In this document: in pieces, positions 36,984 through 49,330 of the stretch | Position numbering within the stretch: position 1 is the stretch's first letter | How the letters are laid out: the number at the start of each line of letters is the position of its first letter | Assembly (NCBI GenBank): GCA_030434245.1 | Contig: JAUISX010000001.1 | Location: 434,001 to 498,000 of the forward strand | DNA from: Porphyromonadaceae bacterium W3.11 | GTDB taxonomy: Bacteria; Bacteroidota; Bacteroidia; Bacteroidales; Porphyromonadaceae | Length of the DNA stretch: 64,000 bases | Direction: 5' to 3' | Program-made: the position numbers and the translations under genes | The notes under the pieces: generated by a model | The model's input: the letters and a program-made list of their open reading frames with translations, nothing else | The model's database searches: none | What the model was told of the DNA's origin: nothing

Positions 36984-39900
36984 ATGGCTTTTAAAAGAGA
37001 TTTAAAGATAAAGTCCAATTTCAACCAGATACGTATCGGTCTCGCTTCTCCTGAAGAGATTCTCGAAAGTTCACATGGTGAGGTACTCAAGCCTGAGACC
37101 ATCAACTATCGCACATACAAACCAGAGAGAGATGGTCTATTCTGTGAGCGCATTTTTGGTCCAGTTAAGGACTTTGAGTGTCACTGCGGAAAATACAAGA
37201 GAGTTAGATACAAGGGTGTTGTCTGTGACAGATGTCAGGTAGAGGTTACAGAGAAGAAGGTTCGTCGTGAAAGGATGGGACACATTCGTCTAGAGGTGCC
37301 TATTGTTCACGTATGGTACTTTAGATCAATTCCAAATAAGATTGCATATCTCCTAGGTATTCCGTCTAAGAAACTTGAAAAGATTATATACTACGAGAAT
37401 TATGTCGTAGTAAATCCTGGTATCTATTCTGAAGAGTTAGAAGTTGGTACACTTCTTACTGAAGAAGAATACTTGGAGTATATGAACAATCTGCCTGAGG
37501 GAAATCAAGCACTTGATGATAATGATCCTGATAAATTCATTGGAGACATTGGTGCAACAGCGATTGAACAACTGCTTATCAAAATTGATCTAGATAAACT
37601 TTCCTATGATCTGAGATCTAGAGCAGCAAAAGAAACATCGCAGCAGAGAAAGAAGGAAGCTCTGAAGAGATTACAAGTAGTAGAAAGTTTTAGAGCTAGT
37701 GAGGGTTATAGCCGTCCTGAATGGATGGTTATGAAGGTAATCCCTGTGATTCCGCCAGATCTAAGACCTCTAGTGCCTCTGGATGGTGGTCGCTTTGCTA
37801 CTTCTGACTTGAATGAACTGTATCGTAGAGTTATTATTCGTAATAACCGCCTCCGTCGTCTAATTGAGACTAGAGCACCTCAAGTCATTCTTCGTAATGA
37901 GAAACGTATGCTTCAGGAGGCTGTTGATAGTCTATTTGACAACTCAGGTAGAAGAGGTGCGGTGAAGTCTGATTCAAACCGTCCTCTAAAGTCACTTACT
38001 GACAGTCTTAAAGGTAAACAAGGTCGATTCAGACAGAACCTACTTGGTAAGCGTGTGGACTACTCTGCTCGTTCGGTTATCGTGGTAGGTCCTAATCTAA
38101 AGATGCATGAATGTGGTCTGCCACAGGATATGGCAGCTGAGCTTTACAAGCCATTTATCATTCGTAAATTGATAGAGCGTGGCATCGTAAAGACCGTTAA
38201 AAGTGCCCGTCGTATCGTTGACAGAAGAGAACCAGTAGTATGGGATATTTTGGAAAACGTAGTCAAAGGACACCCCGTGTTGCTTAACCGTGCCCCTACT
38301 CTTCACAGATTAGGTATCCAAGCATTCCAACCTCGACTTATTGAAGGGAAAGCAATTAGGCTTCACCCTCTTGCTTGTACCGCATTTAACGCGGACTTCG
38401 ATGGTGACCAGATGGCTGTTCACTTACCACTGTCTAATAATGCGATTCTAGAGGCTCAATTCCTCATGCTCGCATCGCACAATATCCTAAACCCTGCTAA
38501 TGGAACCCCTATTACAGTTCCATCACAGGATATGGTACTCGGGCTATACTATATAACTAAACTAAGAAAGGGACAAAAAGGGGAAGGATTAACTTTCTAC
38601 GGTCCTGAAGAAGCTCGTATCGCACATAACTCAGGCAAACTTGATATGCATGCGATTATTAATGTACTTGTTGATGATATTGATGAGGAAGGACAGCCAA
38701 TTCAACATATAGTAGAGACTTCGGTTGGTCGTCTTATATTCAATGACCAAGTTCCAAAAGAACTAGGATACATTAATGAGTTGATAGGTAAAAAGAGCCT
38801 TCGTACCATCATTGGTAATGTCATAAAGGAGTGTGGCATCGCTGTTACATCTGAATTCCTTGATAACATCAAGGATCTTGGATTCTACATGGCATACAAG
38901 GGAGGTCTTTCATTCAACTTATCTGATGTAATCATACCAAAAGAGAAAGAAGAGCTAATTCAGGATGGATACGAAGAAGTTAGCAGTATCGTAGAAGACT
39001 TTAGCTTTGGTAACATCACTAACAATGAACGTTACAACCAAATCATTGATGTTTGGACGAATGTAAATAACAACCTCTCAGCTATTCTTATGAAGCAGCT
39101 AAAGGAGGACAAGGATGGATTTAATCCTATTTACATGATGATGGATTCCGGTGCCCGTGGTTCGGCTAACCAGATCCAACAGCTTAGTGGTATTCGTGGT
39201 TTGATGGCTAAGCCTCAAAGAAGTGGTGAAGGAGCTCAAACAATGGAAAACCCTATCCTATCTAACTTTAAGGAAGGTCTATCAGTGCTTGAGTACTTTA
39301 TCTCAACCCACGGTGCTCGTAAGGGTCTTTCGGATACAGCTCTTAAGACCGCTGACGCAGGTTACTTGACCCGTCGTTTGGTAGACGTATCACAGGACGT
39401 GATCATCACTGAAGAGGATTGCGGTACACTTCGTGGTATCGTTCGCAAAGAGATTAAGGAAGGTAACAATGTTGTTGCTTCACTTTATGAGCGTATCCTT
39501 GGGCGTATATCTGTCCATGACATTATCCACCCTATCACAGGAAAGATCATTGTCAAGGCTGGTGAAGAAATCAATGAAAAGCTAGCTGCAGAGATTCAAG
39601 CATCACCTATCAATGAAGTTGAGATTAGGTCCGTCCTGACCTGCGAAAGTAAAAAGGGAGTATGTGCTATGTGCTATGGACGTAACCTTGCTCACAACTC
39701 ACTTGCCCAGAAGGGAGAGGTAGTAGGTGTCGTGGCGGCACAATCTATTGGTGAGCCAGGTACACAGTTGACCCTCCGTACATTCCACGCTGGTGGTGTG
39801 GCTAGTACTGATACTATTGAGCGTAACTTTAAAGCTAAATACGATGGTATTTTAGAAATCGAAGAACTTCGTACGGTAGATACAACTGATGAAAGTGGTA

Positions 39901-41276
39901 AAGCTTACCAAGTGGTAGTAGGTCGTCAGGCTGAAATGCGAGTCATTGATCCAAACACTAAGATGACTCTTATTTCTGATAACATACCTTACGGTGCAAA
40001 GCTTCTCTTTAAGCCAGGCTCAATGGTCAAGGCAGACGATGTGATCTTTGAGACAGACCCATTCAACGCAGTAATCATTGCTGAAGAGGGTGGTAAACTG
40101 AAATATGAAGATGTGAAGGAAGGTGCTACTTACAGAATCCAAACGGACTCAAACGTGGCTGCTGGACACTCTGATAAGATTATAATTGAAAGCAAAGATA
40201 AGAGCTTATCCCCTGCCCTAATCATTACAGACAAAAGTGGAGATATCCTTCGAACATACAACCTTCCAGTAGGTGCACACATTAGTAAGGAGAATGGATC
40301 AAAAGTTAAGGCCGGAGATATTCTAGTGAAGATTCCTCGTACAGTTGTTAAGTCAGGTGACATCACAGGTGGTCTTCCACGTGTTACTGAGTTATTTGAG
40401 GCTAGAAACCCATCTAATCCAGCTATCGTTACAGAAATTGACGGAGAGGTTACACTCGGCAAGTTACGTCGAGGTAATCGTGAAGTTATCGTAACAAGTA
40501 AAATGGGCGACGAGCGCAAGTACTTAGTACCGCTAACACGACAACTATTAGTACAAGAGAATGACTTTGTTAGAGCAGGTGAAGCACTATCAGATGGAGC
40601 CATTTCACCTTCAGACATACTAGCCATTCTTGGTCCAAATTCGGTACAGAACTATATCGTTAACGGGGTACAAGATGTGTATAGAAAGCAAGGTGTATCC
40701 ATTAATGACAAGCACTTTGAAGTCATTGTACGTCAGATGATGCGCAAGGTCGAGGTACTAGATCCAGGAGATACTACTTTCCTAGAACAGCAGATGGTAG
40801 ATAAACTGGATGTACAGGAAGAAAACAATAGACTTTGGGGCAAAAAAGTTGTTACGAATAAGGGTGATTCACAAAATTATTATGAGGGTCAGATCATTAC
40901 TGCTAGACGACTACGCGAAGAGAATAGTCAACTAAAAAGAAAAGATCTTCAGCCTATGGAAGTTCGTGATGCTCTGCCAGCAACTACGAATCAGATACTT
41001 CAGGGGATCACACGAGCTGCATTAATGACCAAGAGCTTTATGTCAGCTGCATCCTTCCAAGAAACGCCAAAGGTACTTAACAATGCGGCTATCGAAGGTA
41101 AGGTTGATAGCTTAGAGGCCCTAAAAGAAAATGTTATCTGCGGTCACCTAATTCCTGCTGGTACAGGGCAACGTGAATACGAAAAGATTATCGTTGCTTC
41201 CAAAAAGGAAATTGAATCAAAACGTGAATTAGATTCCGTTCGTGCTCATAAGGTCACAATGCCTGAATATGACTAA
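36984..41276 (+). CDS. rpoC: DNA-directed RNA polymerase subunit beta'
   Basis: Largest polymerase subunit. The N-terminal zinc site is [19 protein letters not shown] near residue 66. The catalytic Mg motif [12 protein letters not shown] is near residue 470, and the second zinc site includes [15 protein letters not shown] near residue 885. The trigger-loop region [15 protein letters not shown] follows. At 1430 residues it is normal for the phylum. It ends the operon at a strong terminator. Confidence 0.99.
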   Translation: MAFKRDLKIKSNFNQIRIGLASPEEILESSHGEVLKPETINYRTYKPERDGLFCERIFGPVKDFECHCGKYKRVRYKGVVCDRCQVEVTEKKVRRERMGHIRLEVPIVHVWYFRSIPNKIAYLLGIPSKKLEKIIYYENYVVVNPGIYSEELEVGTLLTEEEYLEYMNNLPEGNQALDDNDPDKFIGDIGATAIEQLLIKIDLDKLSYDLRSRAAKETSQQRKKEALKRLQVVESFRASEGYSRPEWMVMKVIPVIPPDLRPLVPLDGGRFATSDLNELYRRVIIRNNRLRRLIETRAPQVILRNEKRMLQEAVDSLFDNSGRRGAVKSDSNRPLKSLTDSLKGKQGRFRQNLLGKRVDYSARSVIVVGPNLKMHECGLPQDMAAELYKPFIIRKLIERGIVKTVKSARRIVDRREPVVWDILENVVKGHPVLLNRAPTLHRLGIQAFQPRLIEGKAIRLHPLACTAFNADFDGDQMAVHLPLSNNAILEAQFLMLASHNILNPANGTPITVPSQDMVLGLYYITKLRKGQKGEGLTFYGPEEARIAHNSGKLDMHAIINVLVDDIDEEGQPIQHIVETSVGRLIFNDQVPKELGYINELIGKKSLRTIIGNVIKECGIAVTSEFLDNIKDLGFYMAYKGGLSFNLSDVIIPKEKEELIQDGYEEVSSIVEDFSFGNITNNERYNQIIDVWTNVNNNLSAILMKQLKEDKDGFNPIYMMMDSGARGSANQIQQLSGIRGLMAKPQRSGEGAQTMENPILSNFKEGLSVLEYFISTHGARKGLSDTALKTADAGYLTRRLVDVSQDVIITEEDCGTLRGIVRKEIKEGNNVVASLYERILGRISVHDIIHPITGKIIVKAGEEINEKLAAEIQASPINEVEIRSVLTCESKKGVCAMCYGRNLAHNSLAQKGEVVGVVAAQSIGEPGTQLTLRTFHAGGVASTDTIERNFKAKYDGILEIEELRTVDTTDESGKAYQVVVGRQAEMRVIDPNTKMTLISDNIPYGAKLLFKPGSMVKADDVIFETDPFNAVIIAEEGGKLKYEDVKEGATYRIQTDSNVAAGHSDKIIIESKDKSLSPALIITDKSGDILRTYNLPVGAHISKENGSKVKAGDILVKIPRTVVKSGDITGGLPRVTELFEARNPSNPAIVTEIDGEVTLGKLRRGNREVIVTSKMGDERKYLVPLTRQLLVQENDFVRAGEALSDGAISPSDILAILGPNSVQNYIVNGVQDVYRKQGVSINDKHFEVIVRQMMRKVEVLDPGDTTFLEQQMVDKLDVQEENNRLWGKKVVTNKGDSQNYYEGQIITARRLREENSQLKRKDLQPMEVRDALPATTNQILQGITRAALMTKSFMSAASFQETPKVLNNAAIEGKVDSLEALKENVICGHLIPAGTGQREYEKIIVASKKEIESKRELDSVRAHKVTMPEYD

Positions 41277-41293
41277 CGATAATTATTAAAAGA

Positions 41294-41329
41294 AGAAGGA
41301 TGTTGCGATTTCAACATCCTTCTTTTTTT
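41294..41329 (+). terminator. Rho-independent terminator of the rpoBC operon
   Basis: AGAAGGATGTTG and CAACATCCTTCT form a perfect 12-bp stem with a 6-base loop, followed by a run of seven T. This is the clearest canonical terminator on the plus strand here. Confidence 0.92.
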
Positions 41330-41430
41330 GTATCTTCATTTGCTCATAAATAGTTTAAACAGCAAAAAATCGGTTACAGTTTCCTAGACCTCACGGCATT
41401 TCAAGAATTGGTTTATTGCATTATTTTTCG

Positions 41431-41438
41431 TACTTTTG
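41431..41438 (+). promoter_or_regulatory. -7 box (TACTTTTG) of the rimP-nusA-infB operon
   Basis: TACTTTTG fits TAnnTTTG. A possible -33 TTGG lies 20 bases upstream. It is 80 bases before the rimP start and just after the rpoC terminator, as expected for a new unit. Confidence 0.55.
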
Positions 41439-41518
41439 CATTGGAATGGTTAATGAGGGGACTCAATGGGTAGTCTTCTCATTTTTATATATATTTGCGT
41501 AGGTTGAATAGAGAACAA

Positions 41519-41989
41519 ATGATAGAAGTTACTGAGGTTAAAAATATTGTACAAGAGTACTTGTCGAGCAAAGAGGGATTCTTTTTGGTAAAAGCAGAAG
41601 TAAAAGGTGCTAACCAAATTACAGTGGAGATTGATCACGACACAGAGCCTATTGACATCGAAACAATTGTAGAGCTTACCAAATTTATCGAAGATCACCT
41701 AGATAGAGACAAAGAAGATTTCGAACTAGAAGTCTCTAGTGCTGGACTAACAACCCCACTAGAAAGTCCTAGAAGGTATCGAAAATTTATAGGTAAAGAC
41801 TTAGAGGTCCTTTTGAAAACAGGGATCAAAGAGAAAGGAACCTTAGTAAACGCAAATGACTCTAGCTTTCAACTACAGGTAATCCGAATGGAAAAACCAG
41901 CTGGAGAAAGACGGAAAAAAGCCATTGAACATATCCTGGATATAGAATATAAGGATGTTAAGAAGGCGACCTACCTCATACAGTTTTAA
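41519..41989 (+). CDS. rimP: Ribosome maturation factor RimP
   Basis: Assists 30S subunit maturation. Recognised by the two-domain pattern: an N-terminal alpha/beta domain with DFELEVSSAGLTTPL near residue 72, where the family has a conserved (V/I)SSPG(L/I) stretch, here SSAGL. A small SH3-like domain follows. The frame opens earlier at 41495, but the ATG at 41519 starts directly with the family-typical N-terminus. This gives 156 residues. It precedes nusA and infB, the classical order. Confidence 0.9.
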   Translation: MIEVTEVKNIVQEYLSSKEGFFLVKAEVKGANQITVEIDHDTEPIDIETIVELTKFIEDHLDRDKEDFELEVSSAGLTTPLESPRRYRKFIGKDLEVLLKTGIKEKGTLVNANDSSFQLQVIRMEKPAGERRKKAIEHILDIEYKDVKKATYLIQF

Positions 41990-42054
41990 TAAGTATTTAG
42001 CCAAACCAATTAAAAAGAAGAATTAACATAGACACCAAGATATATTACTAGCTC

Positions 42055-43446
42055 ATGAGCAAGAAAAAAGAGACGACCATAATGGCAGCCCTATCAGAAT
42101 ATATGGGGCTAAAGGATATCGACCAAGATACATTACAAAAAGTAATGGAAGAATCCCTACGTAATGTACTCGCAAAGATGTATGGTACAGACCATAACTT
42201 CGATGTCATCATAAGTCCTACTACAGGTGATTTAGAGATATGGCGTCGCAGAATTATAGTTGAGGATGGCGAGGTGGAAAACGAAAATACCCAAGTCACT
42301 CTAGACGAAGTCTTTGAAATATCTGGTGAAGATGATTTTGAGGTTGGTGAAGAATTTATGGACGAAGTGAAGCTAGAGTCATTCGGACGTAGAGCTATTC
42401 TTAACCTCAAACAATCATTATCTTCAAAAATCATGGAGCTAGAGAAGGATACTCTATATGCAAACTACAGCCAACGCGTCGGTGAATTAATCAACGCTGA
42501 TGTTTATCAGGTTTGGAAAAAAGAGGTCCTACTAATGGATAGTGAAGATAACGAACTTATACTTCCTCGTAGCCTTACGATCCCTAGAGATCGCTTTAAA
42601 AAAGCAGATAGAGTTAATGCAATCATTGATAGAGTTGAATACAATAATAACAACCCAAAGATTATTCTTAGCCGTATCTCAGATGAATTCTTGATAAGAC
42701 TTTTCGAACGAGAAGTACCAGAAATACAAGATGGACTCGTTACGATACGTAGTGTTGCTCGTATCCCGGGCGATAGAGCAAAAGTGGCTGTAGAGAGCTA
42801 TGACGAAAGGATTGACCCTGTAGGAGCAGTCGTGGGTGTCAGGGGTTCACGAATTCAAGGTGTAGTTAGTGAACTTCGTAACGAAAGTATAGATGTTCTT
42901 CAATATACAGATAACCCAGTTTTGCTTATTCAGAGAGCATTAGCTCCAGCAAAACAGATGGAGGTTAGGATTAACGAAGAAGCTAAGAGAGCAGATATTT
43001 ATCTCCAAAGGGATCAAATATCACTTGCAATCGGACGAAATGGACAAAACATCAAGTTAGCTAGTATGCTGACTGGATATGAAATTGATATCTATAGGGA
43101 TGAGACTCAAGATGTAGATATGAGTGACCTATTCCTTACAGAATTTAATGATGAGATTGATGACTGGATCATCAATACATTTAAGGGTATTGGATGCGAC
43201 ACTGCGAAAAGTGTACTCAAGAGATCTCGAGAGGACTTACTACGTGCAACAGATCTAGAGGAGTCCACAGTAGATCACTTTATCCAAGTCCTAATGGCCG
43301 AATTTGACGATGACGAATTGCCTGAAGATCAGTATCCACACCTACCTCCTCGCGACCCAAGCTATAGAGCATTACCTATAGAAGAGGATGGGGATTCAGC
43401 ACCTGTGGTTGAAGGTGAAATCACTGATGAAAGATCTGAATATTAA
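42055..43446 (+). CDS. nusA: Transcription termination/antitermination factor NusA
   Basis: RNA polymerase-binding factor for pausing, termination and antitermination. Domains in order: N-terminal polymerase-binding domain (about 1-125), S1 domain (about 140-205), then KH1 and KH2 (RIDPVGAVVGVRGSRIQGVV, LAIGRNGQNIKLA). The C-terminal region of about 70 residues holds a helix-hairpin-helix-like segment (FKGIGCDTAKSVLKRS) and an acidic end. At 463 residues it fits. Second gene of rimP-nusA-infB. Confidence 0.96.
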   Translation: MSKKKETTIMAALSEYMGLKDIDQDTLQKVMEESLRNVLAKMYGTDHNFDVIISPTTGDLEIWRRRIIVEDGEVENENTQVTLDEVFEISGEDDFEVGEEFMDEVKLESFGRRAILNLKQSLSSKIMELEKDTLYANYSQRVGELINADVYQVWKKEVLLMDSEDNELILPRSLTIPRDRFKKADRVNAIIDRVEYNNNNPKIILSRISDEFLIRLFEREVPEIQDGLVTIRSVARIPGDRAKVAVESYDERIDPVGAVVGVRGSRIQGVVSELRNESIDVLQYTDNPVLLIQRALAPAKQMEVRINEEAKRADIYLQRDQISLAIGRNGQNIKLASMLTGYEIDIYRDETQDVDMSDLFLTEFNDEIDDWIINTFKGIGCDTAKSVLKRSREDLLRATDLEESTVDHFIQVLMAEFDDDELPEDQYPHLPPRDPSYRALPIEEDGDSAPVVEGEITDERSEY

Positions 43447-43511
43447 TAGGATGACCTAGTGAGTTTCAGAAGTAAGTAGAATAGAAGATAGAGTAGAATA
43501 TAAGACGATTT

Positions 43512-46500
43512 ATGCCCAGCATTAGAGTAAATAAAGTAGCAAGCGAACTACAGGTAGGAGTACATACTCTTACCGAATTTTTGAGCAAACAGTTCCCAGA
43601 TAAGACCTTCAGCGTTAATAGTAAATTGACTGAAGACGAGTTCAAACAATCCCTCCGAAAGTTTGGCAAGGATCTTGGGAAAAATGAACGTGAAGCTCTA
43701 ACTTCGAAGTATCTTTCACCTGCACCAAAGCAGAAAGAGTTAACTACTCCATCAGCATCTAAAGATTCTGATAAAAATAATGAAAGAAAAACAGGTCCAA
43801 TAGTTAAGGGTAAAATTGAGTTGGATGATAAAGGAAATGTCATCCAGACTAAGAAAGAGGTTGTATCGACATCTACAAAGTCCTCTGCTGGGAAGGATAT
43901 TGTAGAAAAGGAGAAAACTGCCAACCTTGAAAAAGACCAAATAACTACTAAGGGAGAAGAGGTTGAAAAAGTAAAACCTGCAATGCCCAAAAAGGAAGTA
44001 GCCCCTAAAACAGAAGTCAAAGCGAAAAAGATAGAGCCTACAACAACCTCAGTTACTGAAAATAAATCACCTGAGGCCGTAGAGACAGAACCAAAAAAGG
44101 ATGCTATGGCTACTAACAAGCAAGAGGAAGAACAAAAGAAAAAGGTGAAGGAAAAAGAGGTTAAAGAACCCACCACTAATGCGTCTACGCCCAAAGTCAA
44201 TGTGACAGATTCAGCTAAAAAATCGGAACCAAAGACTATCGAGCAAAAAACAGACAGCAAACCGAGCGAAAAGCTTGCAGAGGAAAAAGCTCCGACTACT
44301 AAAGAGGCTCCCAAAGAGAGCAACGTATATAGAATTGGCACGAATGATAATGTTGGTGTCACTGTCGTTGGGAAAGTTGATCTTACATCTATAGAATCCA
44401 ATAACAAGAGGAGACGTAGAAAAAGAGAGCGTATAAAGGGGGGTAAAGTGGATGTTGCAAAACAGACCGCACAACAAAAGCAACAATCTACTACTGGAGA
44501 GAAGAAAGATAGCAAAAACAAAAACCAATCTTCACAAGCTAATAAGAATAATAAACGCCCAAATGATACACCGAGAAACGACAAACGTAATCAAGGGCGT
44601 AAAGCGAAAAGAAGACAAAAGATTGAGCAAAAGCCTGAAATAACCCAAGAGGATATTCAAAAGCAAATCAAAGAAACTATGGCCGCTATCCAAGGTGGTC
44701 GTAAGAAGGCTACAAACCAATCTGCTCGATACAGACGAGAGAAAAGGGATGCTCACCGAAAAGAGCAGAGCTTGCTGGAACAGGAAATGCGTCAGGACAA
44801 GACTCTACAACTGACAGAATATGTTACGGCAAATGACCTTGCTCAGATGATGGATGTCTCTGTCAATGATATCATCACACTATGCTTTAGCCTCGGAATG
44901 ATGGTTTCTATTAATCAGCGTCTTGAAAAAGATACTATAGACCTAATTGTAGAAGAATTTGGATACAAAGCTGAGTACGTAGAGGCACAAATGCTTGATA
45001 TGATTGAGACCGAAGAGGATTCTGAAGAGGATCTTGAGCCTAGGGCTCCAATCGTTACCGTCATGGGACACGTGGATCATGGTAAGACCTCATTACTGGA
45101 CTCTATCAGAAATGCTGACGTCACTAAGGGTGAAGCCGGTGGTATTACCCAGCACGTTGGTGCCTATAGTGTTACTTTAGAAAATGGCAGAAAGATTACA
45201 TTCTTAGATACTCCAGGACACGAAGCGTTTACAGCTATGCGTGCTAGAGGTGCTAAGGTGACTGACATTGTTATCATTGTAGTTGCAGCGGATGATGGTG
45301 TGATGCCTCAGACCAAGGAAGCCTTAAGCCATGCATCCCTAGCTAATGTTCCAATAATTTTTGCGATAAATAAAGTTGATAAGCCTCAGTCTAATCCTGA
45401 TCGAATTAAGGAAGAACTTGCTAACCTTAACTACTTAGTAGAAGATTGGGGTGGTAAGTATCAGAGCCAAGAAATTTCTGCAAAGAAAGGTATCGGGATA
45501 CATGAGCTTCTAGAAAAAGTATTGCTCGAAGCCGATATTATGGAATTACGGGCAAATCCTGATAAGAAGGCTATTGGCTCCGTATTAGAGAGTACTATGG
45601 AGCAAGGTAGAGGGTACACAACCAAAGTCCTAATTCAAGAGGGAACTCTGCATATGGGAGATCATATCATCGCAGGGGCCAACTATGGACGTGTAAAAGC
45701 CCTATTCAATGAACGTGGACAGAATGTAGAGTCGGTGGGTCCTTCAGAGCCCGTAAAGGTTCTTGGTCTAAATGGAGCTACTCAGGCAGGAGAGATCTTG
45801 AATGTTCTTGATACTGAAGCAGAAGTTCGTGACATCGCAACTCGCCGTGGTCAGCTTAAAAGAGAACAGAGAGAGCGTACTCAGAGACTGCCTTCACTTA
45901 TGGACTTAGGACGTCGTATTGCAGAAGGTCAGATCCAAGAACTCAATATCATTGTGAAAGGTGATATGGATGGTTCTGTCGAAGCTCTTTCAGACTCTAT
46001 TGTCAAGCTGTCAACAGGTGAGATACGTGTGAACGTAATTCACAAAGCTGTGGGACAGATATCAGAGAGTGATGTTATTCTCGCTTCTGCATCAGATGCT
46101 ATAGTGATTGGGTTCCAAGTTCGTCCGACACAAGGTGCTAGACGTCTTGCCGAGGAAGAAGGGGTTGAAATTCGTACATACTCTATCATATATGATGCAA
46201 TTAATGACGTAACGACTGCGATGGAGGGGATGCTATCTCCTGAAATCAAGGAAAAGGTCACTGCTAATATTGAGGTTCGTGAAGTGTATAAAATCTCGAA
46301 GGTCGGAACGATCGCAGGATGTTATGTACAGACTGGTAAGGTCTCTCGTACTGATAAGATAAGGGTAATTCGTGATGGCATTGTCATTCACACTGGAGAA
46401 CTTGGCTCACTGAAACGTTTTAAAGACGATGTAAAGGAAGTTAGCAAAGGCTTTGAATGTGGATTAAACATTGCAAACTTTAACGATATTAATGTAGGTG

Positions 46501-46547
46501 ATATCATTGAAGCTTACGAAGAAGTTAAAGTTAAGAGAGAACTTTAA
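43512..46547 (+). CDS. infB: Translation initiation factor IF-2
   Basis: GTPase that positions initiator tRNA. The N-terminal IF2 motif ([17 protein letters not shown]) is followed by about 330 residues of Lys/Glu/Thr/Pro-rich low-complexity sequence and a basic stretch. The G domain starts near residue 515 with G1 [10 protein letters not shown]3 DTPGHEAF and G4 NKVD. The C-terminal initiator-tRNA-binding domain is complete. At 1011 residues it is long because of the extended N-terminus, common in this phylum. Confidence 0.98.
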   Translation: MPSIRVNKVASELQVGVHTLTEFLSKQFPDKTFSVNSKLTEDEFKQSLRKFGKDLGKNEREALTSKYLSPAPKQKELTTPSASKDSDKNNERKTGPIVKGKIELDDKGNVIQTKKEVVSTSTKSSAGKDIVEKEKTANLEKDQITTKGEEVEKVKPAMPKKEVAPKTEVKAKKIEPTTTSVTENKSPEAVETEPKKDAMATNKQEEEQKKKVKEKEVKEPTTNASTPKVNVTDSAKKSEPKTIEQKTDSKPSEKLAEEKAPTTKEAPKESNVYRIGTNDNVGVTVVGKVDLTSIESNNKRRRRKRERIKGGKVDVAKQTAQQKQQSTTGEKKDSKNKNQSSQANKNNKRPNDTPRNDKRNQGRKAKRRQKIEQKPEITQEDIQKQIKETMAAIQGGRKKATNQSARYRREKRDAHRKEQSLLEQEMRQDKTLQLTEYVTANDLAQMMDVSVNDIITLCFSLGMMVSINQRLEKDTIDLIVEEFGYKAEYVEAQMLDMIETEEDSEEDLEPRAPIVTVMGHVDHGKTSLLDSIRNADVTKGEAGGITQHVGAYSVTLENGRKITFLDTPGHEAFTAMRARGAKVTDIVIIVVAADDGVMPQTKEALSHASLANVPIIFAINKVDKPQSNPDRIKEELANLNYLVEDWGGKYQSQEISAKKGIGIHELLEKVLLEADIMELRANPDKKAIGSVLESTMEQGRGYTTKVLIQEGTLHMGDHIIAGANYGRVKALFNERGQNVESVGPSEPVKVLGLNGATQAGEILNVLDTEAEVRDIATRRGQLKREQRERTQRLPSLMDLGRRIAEGQIQELNIIVKGDMDGSVEALSDSIVKLSTGEIRVNVIHKAVGQISESDVILASASDAIVIGFQVRPTQGARRLAEEEGVEIRTYSIIYDAINDVTTAMEGMLSPEIKEKVTANIEVREVYKISKVGTIAGCYVQTGKVSRTDKIRVIRDGIVIHTGELGSLKRFKDDVKEVSKGFECGLNIANFNDINVGDIIEAYEEVKVKREL

Positions 46548-46580
46548 AATCAATAAACATACAATCTAACACAATAATAA

Positions 46581-47099
46581 ATGCATTGGTTGGATCTTAT
46601 ACTGCTGTTGCTCCTTTTGATATCTCTCATTAGGGGTTACAGCAGTGGTTTTGTAAAGCAAGTAATACAGCTAGCATCTGTTATAGGTGCTTTATTACTA
46701 GCAACGCCCTTCTCAAGCTTTTTACTAGATTTACTGGCAAAGGAGGGGCACACCTTGACGAATTCATGGATTGGCTGGTTATTGTCATTTGTCACTTTAC
46801 TAATACTTTTTTATCTACTGTCTCGTTTTTTACTTTCTGGAATTGAAGTGGCTTTAGGTTTTATTAATCGAATTCTTGGAGCAGCTCTTTCTTTTCTTAT
46901 CACAACGACTATTCTCTCTATCATGATAGGGTTTTACAGTAATATCGGAGAGCAGTATGACTGGACACCTGTGCCTGAAAACTTAAAGGTTTACCCAGTA
47001 ATAAATGAGATTAGTAGAACAATACTTCCTAAACAGCTGTTCATACAACAAGACTATAAAGATTCTTTTGAGATCAAAAAAAATGAAAGAGCAATTTGA
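46581..47099 (+). CDS. CvpA family membrane protein
   Basis: Inner-membrane protein of 172 residues with four hydrophobic segments. It starts [20 protein letters not shown] and [17 protein letters not shown], the usual CvpA pattern. In Escherichia coli CvpA is linked to colicin V production and purF expression; its role elsewhere is unclear. The last 17 bases overlap the sufB start, which suggests translational coupling and places CvpA in the same transcript as infB and suf. Confidence 0.85.
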   Translation: MHWLDLILLLLLLISLIRGYSSGFVKQVIQLASVIGALLLATPFSSFLLDLLAKEGHTLTNSWIGWLLSFVTLLILFYLLSRFLLSGIEVALGFINRILGAALSFLITTTILSIMIGFYSNIGEQYDWTPVPENLKVYPVINEISRTILPKQLFIQQDYKDSFEIKKNERAI

Positions 47100-48525
47100 T
47101 GATATTATTGATAAGGTAACAAAAACCGATTACGAATACGGTTTTACAACTGATATTGATACAGATTATATCCCGAAGGGGCTTAGTGAAGATACCATAC
47201 GTGTTATTTCTAAAAGAAAAGGAGAGCCCGAATGGCTTCTCGAACATAGACTGAAGGCCTACAGACATTGGGTAACGATGGAGATGCCTGACTGGGCACA
47301 CCTTAAGATTCCTAAGATTGATTTTCAGGACATCATTTACTTTGCTGAACCCAAACAGAAGCTAGATAAGGATACTGAGATTGATCCTGAATTAGAAAAA
47401 ACCTTTGACAAACTAGGAATTCCTCTTCAGGAACGCAAGGCCCTAGCTGGAATAGCGGTAGATGCTGTTGTGGATAGTGTTTCCGTTAAAACAACTTACA
47501 AAGAGACTTTAGCAGAAAAAGGTATTATCTTCTGTTCGTTTAGCGAAGCAGTAAGAGAGTATCCCGACCTAGTGCGTAAGCACATGGGAAGCGTCGTGGG
47601 TTATAAAGATAACTTCTTTGCAGCACTCAATACAGCTGTCTTTTCAGATGGATCTTTTGTATATATTCCGAAGGGCGTAAGATGCCCCATGGAATTAAGT
47701 ACATACTTCCGTATCAATGCTATGAACACAGGACAGTTCGAACGAACCTTAATCGTAGCAGAGCAAGGTGCTTACGTATCATATCTTGAAGGATGTACAG
47801 CTCCTATGAGAGACGATAATCAGCTTCATGCGGCTATCGTTGAGATTATAGCAGAAAAGGATGCAGAGGTAAAATACTCAACCGTCCAAAACTGGTTCCC
47901 TGGAGATAAAGATGGTAAAGGTGGAGTTTATAACTTTGTTACAAAAAGAGGTCTATGTCGCGGTGATCGCTCTAAGATCTCATGGACACAAGTTGAGACA
48001 GGATCAGCTATCACATGGAAATATCCTAGCTGTATCCTACAAGGAGATGACTCTATAGGAGAATTTTTCTCTGTCGCTGTGACCAATAATCATCAGCAAG
48101 CTGACACGGGGACGAAAATGATTCATCTTGGTCGTAATACTAAGAGTCGTATCGTATCCAAAGGAATTTCAGCTGGTAAGAGTGTCAATTCATATAGGGG
48201 ATTGGTTAAAATAAGTAGCAAGGCTGAGAATGCGAGAAACCATTCTCAGTGTGATAGCCTTCTCATTGGTGATAAGTGTGGTGCCCACACGTTCCCCTAC
48301 TCTGAAATCAATAACTCTACGGGGATTATTGAGCATGAGGCGACCACATCTAAGATTAGTGAAGATCAGTTATTCTATTGTAATCAACGCGGTATTGGGA
48401 CAGAGGAGGCAATTGGTCTAATCATCAATGGTTATGCCAAAGAGGTCATGAACCAGCTGCCTATGGAGTTTGCCGTAGAAGCCCAGAAGCTCCTCTCAAT
48501 CTCACTAGAGGGTTCAGTGGGTTAA
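47083..48525 (+). CDS. sufB: Fe-S cluster assembly protein SufB
   Basis: Scaffold subunit of the SufBC2D complex for Fe-S cluster assembly in the cytosol. Conserved blocks are [40 protein letters not shown] and, near the C-terminus, [17 protein letters not shown] with the cysteine used in cluster assembly. The frame is open 78 bases further upstream, inside cvpA, but the ATG at 47083 begins with the family-typical [13 protein letters not shown] and gives 480 residues, normal for SufB. The order sufB-C-D is intact; sufE, sufS and sufU are not in this window. Confidence 0.96.
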   Translation: MKEQFDDIIDKVTKTDYEYGFTTDIDTDYIPKGLSEDTIRVISKRKGEPEWLLEHRLKAYRHWVTMEMPDWAHLKIPKIDFQDIIYFAEPKQKLDKDTEIDPELEKTFDKLGIPLQERKALAGIAVDAVVDSVSVKTTYKETLAEKGIIFCSFSEAVREYPDLVRKHMGSVVGYKDNFFAALNTAVFSDGSFVYIPKGVRCPMELSTYFRINAMNTGQFERTLIVAEQGAYVSYLEGCTAPMRDDNQLHAAIVEIIAEKDAEVKYSTVQNWFPGDKDGKGGVYNFVTKRGLCRGDRSKISWTQVETGSAITWKYPSCILQGDDSIGEFFSVAVTNNHQQADTGTKMIHLGRNTKSRIVSKGISAGKSVNSYRGLVKISSKAENARNHSQCDSLLIGDKCGAHTFPYSEINNSTGIIEHEATTSKISEDQLFYCNQRGIGTEEAIGLIINGYAKEVMNQLPMEFAVEAQKLLSISLEGSVG

Positions 48526-48560
48526 ATCATATTGAAAAACTATTATTGATAAATATAAAT

Positions 48561-49319
48561 ATGTTACAGATAAAAAACCTTCAAGCAAAAATTGAAGATA
48601 AGACTATACTTAAGGGACTAAACTTAACAGTTAATAGAGGTGAAGTTCACGCCATCATGGGCCCTAATGGTTCTGGTAAAAGCACCCTTAGCAATGTACT
48701 AACTGGTAATCCTAGATATGATGTCACAGGTGGATCTATCATCTATAATGGTCATAACCTATTGGATATGCAACCAGAGGAACGAGCACAAGCAGGAATT
48801 TTCATGAGTTTTCAGTATCCTGTAGAAATCCCAGGCGTTAGTATGGTAAATTTCATGCGTACTGCTGTCAATGCAAGAAGAGCAGCTAGGGGAGAAAATC
48901 CTATGTCTGCCTCAGAGTTCCTAAAACTCATGAAAGAAAAGCAGGACTTAGTAGAACTAAATCGCGAACTTACTAGCCGTTCGGTAAACGTTGGTTTCTC
49001 AGGAGGAGAAAAAAAACGTAATGAAATATTCCAAATGGCAGTGCTCAATCCTACTCTTGCTATCTTAGACGAAACCGACTCCGGACTAGATATTGATGCA
49101 CTTCGAATCGTTGCACATGGGGTCAACAGCCTAAGATCAGCAGATAATTCTACAATTGTAATCACTCACTACCAGAGACTACTAGACTTTATCAAGCCTG
49201 ATATTGTCCATGTACTCCTGAATGGTGAGATAGTCAAGACTGGAGGTCCTGAATTAGCAGAAGAACTTGAAAAACGTGGTTACGATTGGATTCGTGAAGA
49301 GAATCAAGGGAATAACTAA
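48561..49319 (+). CDS. sufC: Fe-S cluster assembly ATPase SufC
   Basis: ABC-type ATPase that powers SufBC2D. Walker A is GPNGSGKST near residue 35, the signature motif SGGEKKRNE near residue 150, and Walker B LAILDETDSGLD. The frame starts earlier at 48546, but MLQIKNLQAKIEDK at 48561 is the usual N-terminus, giving 252 residues. It lies 35 bases after sufB and 11 before sufD. Confidence 0.97.
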   Translation: MLQIKNLQAKIEDKTILKGLNLTVNRGEVHAIMGPNGSGKSTLSNVLTGNPRYDVTGGSIIYNGHNLLDMQPEERAQAGIFMSFQYPVEIPGVSMVNFMRTAVNARRAARGENPMSASEFLKLMKEKQDLVELNRELTSRSVNVGFSGGEKKRNEIFQMAVLNPTLAILDETDSGLDIDALRIVAHGVNSLRSADNSTIVITHYQRLLDFIKPDIVHVLLNGEIVKTGGPELAEELEKRGYDWIREENQGNN

Positions 49320-49330
49320 TCAAGAGTGTC

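Noticed and set aside
40130-40627. 165-codon open frame antisense to rpoC
   Set aside because: It lies wholly inside a well-supported rpoC frame, has no promoter box and no recognisable domain.
43466-44584. 372-codon open frame antisense to infB
   Set aside because: It is opposite the Lys/Glu-rich N-terminal part of IF-2, where AAG/GAA codons give stop-poor antisense frames of Phe/Ser/Leu. The translation is low-complexity and has no family features.
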